Made by a program: the position numbers and the translations under genes. Shown here piece by piece: positions 33,170 to 41,366 of a DNA stretch of 64,000 nt; position 1 is the stretch's first letter; every line of letters starts with the position of its first letter. Source of the stretch: Capnocytophaga sp. oral taxon 878 (lineage in GTDB: Bacteria > Bacteroidota > Bacteroidia > Flavobacteriales > Flavobacteriaceae); contig NZ_CP027229.1 of NCBI RefSeq assembly GCF_002999135.1, forward strand, positions 2,827,501 through 2,891,500, in the 5' to 3' direction. The notes below the pieces were generated by a model, which saw nothing but the letters and a program-made list of their open reading frames with translations, did no database searches and was not told where the DNA came from.

Positions 33170-33759
33170 AAATTGTAGGACTTACAGGGGGCATAGGCAG
33201 CGGCAAAACCACCGTAGCCGCTATGTTCGCACAGTTAGGCGTAGCCGTTTTTAACTCCGACGAGCAAGCCAAAAACCTCATCGCTACCAATAAGCAAGTA
33301 AAACAGCAAATCATCGCCACCTTCGGCGCCCAATCCTATACCTCCGATGGCTATAACCGCTCCTATATAGCCCAAATCGTATTCCATAACCCCGATAAGT
33401 TAGCCCAGCTCAATGCCATAGTGCACCCTGCACTGGCACAACACTTCCATCAGTGGGTACTACAGCAGCAGGGGGTATATGTGCTTAAAGAAGCTGCCAT
33501 TCTTTTCGAAAGCGGTAGCTATAAAGATTGTGATTATATTATAACCGTTACAGCCCCACAGCAGCTGCGCATCGCCCGCGCTATGAGCCGCGATGGCAGC
33601 ACCCTCCAGCAAATAAAAGCGCGCATCAGTCACCAATGGACCGATGCGCGCCGTATAGCACTCTCTCAGGCTGTAATTCACAATACCGATTTAGCCGACA
33701 CTCAAAAGCAAGTGCAAGCCCTACACCAATACCTTATCCAGCTTTTTGCTCCTCATTAG
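33166..33759 (+). CDS. coaE: Dephospho-CoA kinase
   Basis: CoaE phosphorylates dephospho-CoA, the last step of CoA synthesis. The Walker A loop GLTGGIGSGKTT is at the N-terminus, with FNSDEQAKNLI just after, which carries the conserved aspartate. The lid arginines are in RDGSTLQQIKARISHQW, and VIHNTDLADTQKQV ends the protein. The length of 197 residues is normal. The gene overlaps ybbR by 4 bp (ATGA). The last 26 bp overlap the 3' end of the convergent MFS transporter gene with no terminator between. Confidence 0.97.
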   Translation: MKIVGLTGGIGSGKTTVAAMFAQLGVAVFNSDEQAKNLIATNKQVKQQIIATFGAQSYTSDGYNRSYIAQIVFHNPDKLAQLNAIVHPALAQHFHQWVLQQQGVYVLKEAAILFESGSYKDCDYIITVTAPQQLRIARAMSRDGSTLQQIKARISHQWTDARRIALSQAVIHNTDLADTQKQVQALHQYLIQLFAPH

Positions 33760-34999
33760 TAAAAGGCACACGCCAAGCCAGCAGTATCGAAGGAATCATC
33801 AGTATAACAGCCAATACAAAAAATAATAGGTAACCTAATACATCACTTAAATAACCACTTATCATCCCCGATAGCACTAGCGAAAGCATCGCAAAGCTAT
33901 TCCCAAAAGCATTGTGCGTCATCTGGTTTTTGCCAGGGGCTACCTGCTGCATAATAAATAGCGTAAGCCCTACAGCCCCAAAACCATACCCCAAGTTCTC
34001 ACCTATCACCCCAATGGCTATCGTAATAAGGCTGTTAGGTAAGAAATACGCCAATAACAAATACACTATAAACTGAATGTTATAAGCACAAACCAGCCTA
34101 AACAAAGCCTTCTTAATCCCTATCTTTGATACGTAATGTCCTGCCAAAATCGAACCAGTAATAAAAGCAAGCACTCCAGCAGTACCGTATATAAAGCCTA
34201 TATCCTCATTGCTAAGGCCTAAACCTCCTTCCACAGTTTTCGCTTTTAAAAATAAAGGGAAAATTCTCATTACAAGCCCTTCCGCAAATCGGTATGAAAA
34301 GATGAAAATAATGTAGTATAATATGTGTTTTTTATTGAAGAAATCAACTATAATACCCCACAGCTCCTTCATTTTATCCTTAAAGCTACCTGTAACTTCA
34401 GGCTTAATATCTCGCGGCAATGCATAAAAATGGTAAATACCCACCACTCCCAAAATAATAGCACAAAAGCTCATTACCACTTGCCACGCTGCCGTTTGGC
34501 TAAAACCTTGCTCTCTTACCAGCCATCCAGCCAAGAAAATGAAACCTCCATTAGCAAGCACTTTAGCTATGTTGTAAAAAGCCCCTTGCCACCCCGAGTA
34601 GGCACTTTGAGTAGGTACATCCAGTTTCTCCATATACATACCATCCAAAGCAATATCGTGTGTCGAACCACTAAAAGCAATAATACCCATAAATACCAAC
34701 GCCAAAGTGAAAAAATCTGGCAAAGGCAATGAGAATACAATAGCTCCAAAAGCCGCCGCCGATAGTAGTTCAGTAATAATAATATACTGCCGCTTGGTGC
34801 CCAAAAGCTCCATTATAATACTAATAATTGGTTTTAACGACCAAGGTAAGGTAATTAAACTCGTCCAAAAAGCATGTTTCGTTTTAGGTATCCCCAAATC
34901 CTCAAAAAAAACCGAAGCTACCAAGCTAAGCATAATCATAGGCAGCCCCATAGCAAAATAAGCCGTAGGTACCCAAGTAATAGGGTTTCTTTTCTTCAT
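33734..34999 (-). CDS. MFS transporter, AmpG-like
   Basis: A 421-residue major facilitator protein with about 12 membrane helices. The N-terminus with YFAMGLPMIMLSLVASVFFEDLGIPKTKHA and the helix-2/3 loop resemble AmpG-type muropeptide permeases and the related flavobacterial MFS proteins. The GSTHDIALDGMYMEKL segment is the family signature around helix 4-5, and a charged central loop follows. Substrate specificity is unproven; cell-wall fragment import is inferred from resemblance only. A well-formed minus-strand promoter is at 35041-35070. Confidence 0.8.
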   Translation of the reverse strand: MKKRNPITWVPTAYFAMGLPMIMLSLVASVFFEDLGIPKTKHAFWTSLITLPWSLKPIISIIMELLGTKRQYIIITELLSAAAFGAIVFSLPLPDFFTLALVFMGIIAFSGSTHDIALDGMYMEKLDVPTQSAYSGWQGAFYNIAKVLANGGFIFLAGWLVREQGFSQTAAWQVVMSFCAIILGVVGIYHFYALPRDIKPEVTGSFKDKMKELWGIIVDFFNKKHILYYIIFIFSYRFAEGLVMRIFPLFLKAKTVEGGLGLSNEDIGFIYGTAGVLAFITGSILAGHYVSKIGIKKALFRLVCAYNIQFIVYLLLAYFLPNSLITIAIGVIGENLGYGFGAVGLTLFIMQQVAPGKNQMTHNAFGNSFAMLSLVLSGMISGYLSDVLGYLLFFVLAVILMIPSILLAWRVPFTNEEQKAG

Positions 35000-35040
35000 A
35001 ATGGTTGTTATTAAAAAGTGTTATTTATTTAAAAATCAGG

Positions 35041-35070
35041 CAAAAGTATAAAAATAATATCAATTAACAA
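35041..35070 (-). promoter_or_regulatory. Promoter of the AmpG-like gene
   Basis: On the minus strand: TTG (complement 35068-35070), 19-bp spacer, TACTTTTG (complement 35041-35048). A divergent TACTTTTG box for the next gene is at 35093-35100 on the plus strand, without a good TTG partner. Confidence 0.82.
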
Positions 35071-35130
35071 TAGATAATTAATAAATATTTAGTACTTTTG
35101 TCCGCTGAAATTAACTGTTAAAAAAGAGTT

Positions 35131-36402
35131 ATGAGTACATTACATTCATCAACAAAGGCTTTACATGCTGGCTATGAGCCGCTTGCACATCAAGGAGCAC
35201 AAGCTATTCCTATCTATCAAACCAGTTCTTATGTGTTTGAAAATGCCGATGATGCAGCCCAACGTTTTAGTTTATCACGCCCAGGGTATATCTATACCCG
35301 CCTTAATAACCCTACCAACGATGTGCTTGAACAGCGTTTGGCAGCTGTCGAAGGGGGCGTAGGCGCTGTAGTTACCGCTTCAGGAGCAGCAGCCATTACC
35401 ACTACTTTCCTTACCCTATTGCGCACCGGTGAGCATATCGTATCTTCCAATAGCCTATACGGGGGCACTTATAACCTCTTTGCAGTAACTCTACCCCGCT
35501 TGGGCATCACCACTACCTTTGTCGATCCTACCGATGTAACCAACTTTGATAAAGCAGTACAGGATAACACCAAAGCTATTTTTATCGAGTCCTTAGGTAA
35601 TCCTAAGTTAGATGTACTTGATATTGCCGCTATAGCCCAAATAGCTCAAAAACATCGCATTCCTCTCATTGTAGATAATACCGTAGCAAGCCCTGCCTTA
35701 CTCAACCCTATAGCACACGGGGCTAATATTGTAGTACATTCACTCACCAAGTATATTGGCGGCAATGGCACCTCACTGGGTGGCGCTGTTATTGATGGGG
35801 GCAACTTTAACTGGAGCAGCGGTAAGTTCCCCGAGTTTACCGAGCCTTCAGCAGGATACCACGGTCTTGTATTGCATCAGGCTTTTGGCAATATGGCTTT
35901 TATAGCCAAAATGCGCACCGAAGGCCTACGTGATTTGGGTACCGCTATGAGCCCTTATAATGCTTTCCAAATACTACAAGGCTTAGAAACTCTTTCTGTA
36001 CGTATGCAAAAGCATAGTGAAAATGCCCTTGCTTTAGCTCAGTGGTTGCAGCAGCAGCCCGAAGTAGCTTGGGTTAATTACCCTGGGCTTGAAAGTAGTA
36101 AGTACAAAGCCCTTGCCGATACTTATCTGCCCAATGGCAAAAGCGGTATGGTAACCTTCGGTCTTAAAGGAGGCTATGAGGCGGCTAAGCACACCGTGAA
36201 TCACGTCAAAATATTTGCACTACTGGCAAACATAGGCGATACCAAGTCTTTAATCATTCACCCAGCAAGTACTACACACCAGCAGCTTAGTGACGAGGCT
36301 CAAAGGCTTACCGGCGTTACCCCCGATCTTATCCGCCTTTCAGTAGGAATAGAAGATATCAACGATTTGAAAAACGACCTCAAACAAGCGTTTTTAAATT
36401 AG
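35131..36402 (+). CDS. metY: O-acetylhomoserine sulfhydrylase/aminocarboxypropyltransferase (MetY)
   Basis: A PLP-dependent Cys/Met metabolism enzyme that makes homocysteine from O-acetylhomoserine and sulfide. Motifs in order: HAGYEP and QTSSYVF near the N-terminus, YTRLNNPTNDVLEQRLAAVEGG, the SLYGGTYNLF loop, and VVHSLTKYIGG with the PLP lysine (Lys207). The C-terminal part has IHPASTTHQQL and the DLIRLSVGIED motif. The length of 423 residues fits the O-acetylhomoserine type rather than the shorter cystathionine enzymes. A TACTTTTG -7 box lies at 35093-35100. With cysH at 14.7 kb the window holds two sulfur-assimilation steps, but not one operon. Confidence 0.95.
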   Translation: MSTLHSSTKALHAGYEPLAHQGAQAIPIYQTSSYVFENADDAAQRFSLSRPGYIYTRLNNPTNDVLEQRLAAVEGGVGAVVTASGAAAITTTFLTLLRTGEHIVSSNSLYGGTYNLFAVTLPRLGITTTFVDPTDVTNFDKAVQDNTKAIFIESLGNPKLDVLDIAAIAQIAQKHRIPLIVDNTVASPALLNPIAHGANIVVHSLTKYIGGNGTSLGGAVIDGGNFNWSSGKFPEFTEPSAGYHGLVLHQAFGNMAFIAKMRTEGLRDLGTAMSPYNAFQILQGLETLSVRMQKHSENALALAQWLQQQPEVAWVNYPGLESSKYKALADTYLPNGKSGMVTFGLKGGYEAAKHTVNHVKIFALLANIGDTKSLIIHPASTTHQQLSDEAQRLTGVTPDLIRLSVGIEDINDLKNDLKQAFLN

Positions 36403-36420
36403 CAAATTAACACAACGTAT

Positions 36421-37602
36421 ATGGAAAAAAATTATAAAATGATTGCTAAAACATTCTTCGGCTTTGAAGATGTTTTAGCCGATGAATTACGTAATCTCGG
36501 GGCTATGCGCATTAGTAAAGGGGTACGTAGCGTACAGTTTGAAGGTGATAAAGGCTTTATGTACAAAGCCAATCTTTGCTTGCGTACTGCCTTAAAAATA
36601 CTCAAACCTATTCACTCTTTTTATGTGCGTAGTGAAAAGGACTACTACCAAAAGCTCTATGAGTTCAATTGGCAAGACTACTTATCGGCAAACCAAACCT
36701 TTGCCATTACTGCCACCCTCCAAACCGAGCTTTTTAGCCACTCTCAGTATGTAGCCCTAAAAGCCAAAGACGCAATAGCCGATGCTTTTAGGAACGCTAC
36801 GGGTAACCGCCCCAATGTAGATGTACTCCACCCCGATGTTGCTTTCCATATACACATACAGCGCAATGAGGTTATAGTATCCTTGGATAGTTCAGGCGAG
36901 TCTCTGCATCAGCGCGGCTACCGCCTTGCTACTAATATAGCTCCTATTAATGAGGTGCTTGCAGCTGGTATTTTGCTTATGAGCGGTTGGCAAGGGCAAT
37001 GTAACTTCCTCGATCCTATGTGTGGTAGCGGTACTTTCCTTATCGAGGCTGCTATGATAGCTTGTAATATCCCTGCCAATGTACACCGCAAAGAGTTCGC
37101 TTTTGAGCGTTGGAATGATTTTGATGCCAACCTCTTTAATGTTATCTTTAGTAGTTGCATTAAGAAAATACGCGAGTTTAATTACCAAATTACAGGTTAC
37201 GATAAGGCGCCCTCGGCAGTGGCTAAGGCTAAAGAAAACCTTAAAAAAGCCGAATTGTCCGACTATATACAGGTATCGCAAAAAGACTTCTTCACTACCG
37301 AGAAAGACAATAAGCAAGAACCTCTACACATAGTCTTTAACCCGCCTTATAATGAGCGTTTGCAGGTAGATACCGAGCAGCTCTACAGTGCAATAGGCTC
37401 TACCCTTAAGCACAAATACCCCAATACCGAGGCGTGGTTCATCACCTCCAATTTAGAAGGACTCAAACACGTAGGCTTGCGCCCTACTCGTAAAATAAAA
37501 CTCTTCAATGGTAAGCTGGAAAGTCGCTTAGTACAGTACAAAATGTACGAAGGAACCAAGAAGATTCACAAATTAGAAAATAATGAAGATAAGGATAACT
37601 AA
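36421..37602 (+). CDS. THUMP-domain class I SAM-dependent RNA methyltransferase (RlmL/YcbY-like)
   Basis: A 23S rRNA-type N2-guanine methyltransferase of the UPF0020/RlmL family. The N-terminal ferredoxin-like part begins MIAKTFFGFEDVLADEL, the THUMP domain covers about residues 50-150, and the catalytic domain has LDPMCGSGTFLIEAA (from about residue 197, the AdoMet loop) and FNPPYNERL (about residue 306, the NPPY methyl-acceptor motif). At 393 residues it is the short form without the RlmK half. It overlaps queD by 20 bp. The target base is not decided. Confidence 0.94.
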   Translation: MEKNYKMIAKTFFGFEDVLADELRNLGAMRISKGVRSVQFEGDKGFMYKANLCLRTALKILKPIHSFYVRSEKDYYQKLYEFNWQDYLSANQTFAITATLQTELFSHSQYVALKAKDAIADAFRNATGNRPNVDVLHPDVAFHIHIQRNEVIVSLDSSGESLHQRGYRLATNIAPINEVLAAGILLMSGWQGQCNFLDPMCGSGTFLIEAAMIACNIPANVHRKEFAFERWNDFDANLFNVIFSSCIKKIREFNYQITGYDKAPSAVAKAKENLKKAELSDYIQVSQKDFFTTEKDNKQEPLHIVFNPPYNERLQVDTEQLYSAIGSTLKHKYPNTEAWFITSNLEGLKHVGLRPTRKIKLFNGKLESRLVQYKMYEGTKKIHKLENNEDKDN

Positions 37603-38032
37603 AAAATTTGATTTCGAAGCTGGGCATGCACTCTATGGCTATGATGGTAAGTGCAAAAACTTGCACGGTCACAGCTATAAGCTCGTAGTAACAGTTATAG
37701 GCTCACCCATTACTACTCCTACTCACGTAAAGCAGGGTATGGTAATAGATTTTGGCGATTTGAAGCGCATCGTAAATGAACAGATCATACAACAATTTGA
37801 TCACGCTATGATGCTCAATAGTAACACTCCTCACATTCAGCTTCTGGAGGAGCTCAAAGCGCAAGGGCATAACGTGATAGCCTTGCCCTATCAGCCTACC
37901 AGTGAGAACCTTGTAGCTGATTTTGCCAAGCGCATTAAGCAGCAACTGCCTCCCGAGGTAAGTCTGTATTCTGTTCGCCTACATGAAACCGAAAGCTCCT
38001 ATGCCGAGTGGTGTGCCGATGATAATGAATAA
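37583..38032 (+). CDS. queD: 6-carboxy-5,6,7,8-tetrahydropterin synthase (QueD)
   Basis: QueD converts dihydroneopterin triphosphate into 6-carboxytetrahydropterin in queuosine synthesis. Zn ligands are His15 (FEAGHAL), His28 and His30 (LHGHSY); the catalytic Cys24 lies between them (GKCKNL), and HETESSYAEW at the C-terminus carries the Glu. The length of 149 residues is normal. It starts within the preceding methyltransferase gene (20-bp overlap). Other queuosine genes are not in the window. Confidence 0.96.
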   Translation: MKIRITKKFDFEAGHALYGYDGKCKNLHGHSYKLVVTVIGSPITTPTHVKQGMVIDFGDLKRIVNEQIIQQFDHAMMLNSNTPHIQLLEELKAQGHNVIALPYQPTSENLVADFAKRIKQQLPPEVSLYSVRLHETESSYAEWCADDNE

Positions 38033-40414
38033 GTGGAAAGAAAACTTGATTTTGAAATAAGAACATTGCTGAAAAATATAGTATATATCGTTTCGCTGCT
38101 GTTAGTTGCTTGTAATTTTGCCGAAAAGAAAGCAGCAGTATCGCCTATTGTATTTCCCGATAATACCCAAGTTATTTATCACATTAATAACAAGAGTAAC
38201 TTCTTGGGGTCGGTTGCTAATAACACCCTCTGGAAAGCACATAACCCGCAGCCTCTAAAACTGCATGAGGTTAAACTTCTCAATAGCCTTACTGCTGAAA
38301 CTGATGTTTGGGTAGCTTTCTCTACCGAAGGTAATATGACTGTTATAAGCCAGCGCGATACCTTAAGTGTTTGGAAAAATGCTAATGAAACACTCCAAAA
38401 ACAAGCTCAGTTTGGTAAAGAATGGTACTATACCCAGTGGAATGATTATCTCATTATAGGCGATAATGATAAAATAGAAAGTTATAAAATACCTCCTACC
38501 AAAGCCAAAACGGCTAAACAACAAGATTTAGAAGTGCTACAACAGCTATCTAGCTCCGAGTGTAGTGCGAGTTTGTTTTTAACAGAGCATAACGCCAATA
38601 AGTATTTCAGTTACTTTTTTGGCGCAGGGGTATTACCCTCTACTAATAACTGGACTGCTTTTGATTTGTTTTTGGAAACCAATAGTGTGCGCCTTAGCGG
38701 GATAAGCCTAATGGGGCAAGCTGCCTCTACCGATCCTATGCGCCTTACGCAGCCGTACCAAAACAATCTGCTGGAGTATCTGCCTGCAAGGGTATTAGCA
38801 CTTAAGGCTTATAGTTTTGATGATGCCGATAAGCTCACCCAGCCCGATAGTGTTGCTGTACAAAATACTTTCTTAAACACTGTTAATGGGATTGCTTTTG
38901 CCGAGGTAGTAGAGGGGGCTTTTGCTGTAGCTACTGCCTATGATGTAGATGAGGCACTACAACAACTACCTGTACTTTCAGAAGATTTTCAGTATAACTT
39001 CCCTCTGTACGATTTGAATACAGAGGTCCCTTTACAGTTCTTGGGGCTGTTTGGCAGTAATATGAAGCCCCGCTATGTAGGGGTATATGAAAAGTTATTG
39101 GTATTTGCCCCAGCCAAAGAACTCCTTACCTCGGTAGTGAATGATATGCAACGGGGTAATGTGCTGAAAGCCAATAAAGCCTACCAGCTATTGGCACAAA
39201 ATAGTGCCTCCAATGTGAGTGTGGCGCGGGTAGCAAACCTTTACCAGCAACCTAACTTTGCCAATACTGCCATAGCCGAACGCTACCGCTGGGCATTATT
39301 CCAACAAACACCACAGAACGACTACTATGTATTGAACTTTGTGTGTGAATACCAAAACGATAATACGGCTCAAGATGAGATGACTGAGCACTTCCGCTTT
39401 GCTTTTGATGAAACTATAATTACCCCACCTACCTTACTTACAAATCACCGTACCAAGCGGCTGGAAGTAGCTGTGCAAGATGCTGCTAATAACCTCCATC
39501 TAATAGCTAATAATGGCGCTTTGTTATGGAAGAAACCTTTGGATGGAAAAATACAAAGCCCTATTTACCAAGTAGATTTGTTTAAGAATGGCTTTCTGCA
39601 AATGGCCTTCTCTACCGAGAGGGCTATATGGGTGCTGGATAGAAATGGTAATGTGGTGGAACCCTTCCCTATAAAATATAAAAATAACATCACTCCTTTA
39701 GAGGTTTTTGATTATGATAGCAACCGAGAATATCGCTTTATAACTACCGAAGACCAAACAATACATTTGCTTGACCGCAAAGGGCAGCAGGTGAAAGGTT
39801 TTAACACTCGTGCTAATGGTAGGCCACTGGCTACACCTAAACATTACCGCATTGCCGATCGGGATTATCTTATATACCCTTCGGGTAATGGTAGTATTAA
39901 TATACTTCATCGTAATGGCGAACCTCGTATTAAAATAAATGGCAAATTTGAGTTTTCGGAAAACCCTATAGTGCTGTGGAATGACCTCTTTACCTTCACC
40001 ACTACCGATGGTTATGCTGTGAGTATTGATGAGAAGGGGGGAATGAAACGTGAGAAGAAACACTTGATAACTCCTTTTTATTGGGGAGGTAGTAGGTATG
40101 CCTTGTATGCGCTTTCGGCTAATGTGCTTACCTTTGGAGCTAAACCTATTGAGCTGCTTGAGGGGAATTACGCACGTCCGCAGTTGTGGCGCATACGCAA
40201 TAATAATTACCTTAGTGTGAATGATATGGCTACCCAAAGAACTTATTTGTATAATAATAAGGGGGTGCTCGTGAAAGACTTTCCGGTGGAAAGTATATCG
40301 GCAGTGGCTATAAGTACTGATAGTGATGGTAGTATATGGATAGCTACTGAAAAGAATAACAATGAACTTATCGTATATACGGTAAAGGAATTAGGAATTA
40401 GAACTCAGGAATGA
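38033..40414 (+). CDS. Large hypothetical lipoprotein with C-terminal propeller-like repeats
   Basis: A 793-residue protein. The leader ends in the lipobox LVAC (Cys27 if GTG at 38033 is the start). The first ~450 residues are alpha/beta and unrecognised; a similar protein in Flavobacteriia is annotated only as hypothetical. The last ~300 residues contain repeating blades (IWVLDRNGNVVEPFPIK, IHLLDRKGQQVKGF, INILHRNGEPRIKING), suggesting a propeller. The GTG start directly follows, in frame, the TAA stop codon of queD; an in-frame TTG at residue 12 is an alternative. No ATG start exists ahead of the signal. Its stop overlaps tyrA by 4 bp. Confidence 0.78.
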   Translation: MERKLDFEIRTLLKNIVYIVSLLLVACNFAEKKAAVSPIVFPDNTQVIYHINNKSNFLGSVANNTLWKAHNPQPLKLHEVKLLNSLTAETDVWVAFSTEGNMTVISQRDTLSVWKNANETLQKQAQFGKEWYYTQWNDYLIIGDNDKIESYKIPPTKAKTAKQQDLEVLQQLSSSECSASLFLTEHNANKYFSYFFGAGVLPSTNNWTAFDLFLETNSVRLSGISLMGQAASTDPMRLTQPYQNNLLEYLPARVLALKAYSFDDADKLTQPDSVAVQNTFLNTVNGIAFAEVVEGAFAVATAYDVDEALQQLPVLSEDFQYNFPLYDLNTEVPLQFLGLFGSNMKPRYVGVYEKLLVFAPAKELLTSVVNDMQRGNVLKANKAYQLLAQNSASNVSVARVANLYQQPNFANTAIAERYRWALFQQTPQNDYYVLNFVCEYQNDNTAQDEMTEHFRFAFDETIITPPTLLTNHRTKRLEVAVQDAANNLHLIANNGALLWKKPLDGKIQSPIYQVDLFKNGFLQMAFSTERAIWVLDRNGNVVEPFPIKYKNNITPLEVFDYDSNREYRFITTEDQTIHLLDRKGQQVKGFNTRANGRPLATPKHYRIADRDYLIYPSGNGSINILHRNGEPRIKINGKFEFSENPIVLWNDLFTFTTTDGYAVSIDEKGGMKREKKHLITPFYWGGSRYALYALSANVLTFGAKPIELLEGNYARPQLWRIRNNNYLSVNDMATQRTYLYNNKGVLVKDFPVESISAVAISTDSDGSIWIATEKNNNELIVYTVKELGIRTQE

Positions 40415-41250
40415 AAAAAGCAGTGATTATAGGCTTGGGGCTTATTGGAGGCTCGATGGCTTTGGAATTAAAGAAACGTTTGGGTTATTATATTGCCGGT
40501 ATTGATGTAAGTGCTGCCAATGTGCAAAAGGCTTTAGAATTGGGCATTATTGATGAAGAAACGGATTATAACCACCTTACTGATGCCGAAGTAGTGCTTA
40601 TAGCTGTGCCGGTAAATCATATTGTTGAGGTATTATTAAAGGTGTTGGATAAAGCGGGTGATAATACTCTTGTAATGGATGCTGGCTCGGTAAAGGGGCA
40701 TATATGTAGGTCGGTAGCAAAGCACCCGCGCCGTGAACTGTTTGTAGCTGCGCATCCTATGGCGGGTACAGAGCATTCGGGACCAGAGGCTGCCCTATAT
40801 GACCTTTTTGATGGGAAGGTAATGGCTTTGTGCGAAGTGGATGATAGTAATTGGCAACTGCTGGACCGTGCTTTTAGTATTGTAAAAGCCTTAAATATGC
40901 GTGTGAAAATGATGACGCCTACGGATCATGACCTTCATACGGCATACGTATCGCACTTATCACACGTGAGTTCATTTATGCTGGGCAAAACGGTGCTTGA
41001 GATAGAGAAAGATGAGGCACATATATTTGATTTGGCGAGTACGGGGTTTGCATCGACGGTACGTTTGGCTAAGAGTGATGCCCAAATGTGGTGTCCTATC
41101 TTCTTAGAAAATAGAGATAATGTACTGAAGGCTCTTAATGAGTATATCAAAAATCTTGAGGCTTTCCGGACTCTTATTGAAAATAATGATGCTGAAGCTC
41201 TTACTCAAAATATACACGAGGCTAACTATATTAGAAAAATATTGAAGTAA
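40411..41250 (+). CDS. tyrA: Prephenate dehydrogenase
   Basis: TyrA oxidises prephenate to 4-hydroxyphenylpyruvate in tyrosine synthesis. The NAD-binding GLGLIGGSMAL is at residues 8-18, LIAVPVNHIVEVL follows, and the catalytic region has DAGSVKGHI, AAHPMAGTEHSGPEAA (active-site His) and LTPTDHDLHTAYVSHLSH-like segment MMTPTDHDLH. The length of 279 residues is that of a stand-alone TyrA with no chorismate mutase or ACT domain. It overlaps the previous gene by 4 bp and is followed by a structured hairpin at 41300-41342. Confidence 0.94.
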   Translation: MKKAVIIGLGLIGGSMALELKKRLGYYIAGIDVSAANVQKALELGIIDEETDYNHLTDAEVVLIAVPVNHIVEVLLKVLDKAGDNTLVMDAGSVKGHICRSVAKHPRRELFVAAHPMAGTEHSGPEAALYDLFDGKVMALCEVDDSNWQLLDRAFSIVKALNMRVKMMTPTDHDLHTAYVSHLSHVSSFMLGKTVLEIEKDEAHIFDLASTGFASTVRLAKSDAQMWCPIFLENRDNVLKALNEYIKNLEAFRTLIENNDAEALTQNIHEANYIRKILK

Positions 41251-41299
41251 AAAACTATTGAGTTTGTAAAATATTTTATTTTTAAGGGGAGTATAAAAC

Positions 41300-41346
41300 A
41301 AACTGTTTCCGAGATACTGTTTAGGTATTGAGGGAGCAGTTTTTTT
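41300..41346 (+). terminator. Two-level hairpin with T-run, before the orphan susD
   Basis: Outer stem AAACTGTTTCC (41300-41310) with GGGAGCAGTTT (41332-41342), including G-T pairs. An inner helix ATAC/GTAT surrounds the loop TGTTTAG, with GAG to one side. The T-run begins at 41340. The same 43-nt fold with different bases recurs at 43033-43075. Confidence 0.8.
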
Positions 41347-41366
41347 ATGTTGTATACTCGGCAGAA

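Noticed and set aside
41328..41366. Upstream extension of the SusD protein from a TTG at 41328
   Set aside because: It starts inside the terminator hairpin and would place 13 residues ahead of a clean lipoprotein signal.
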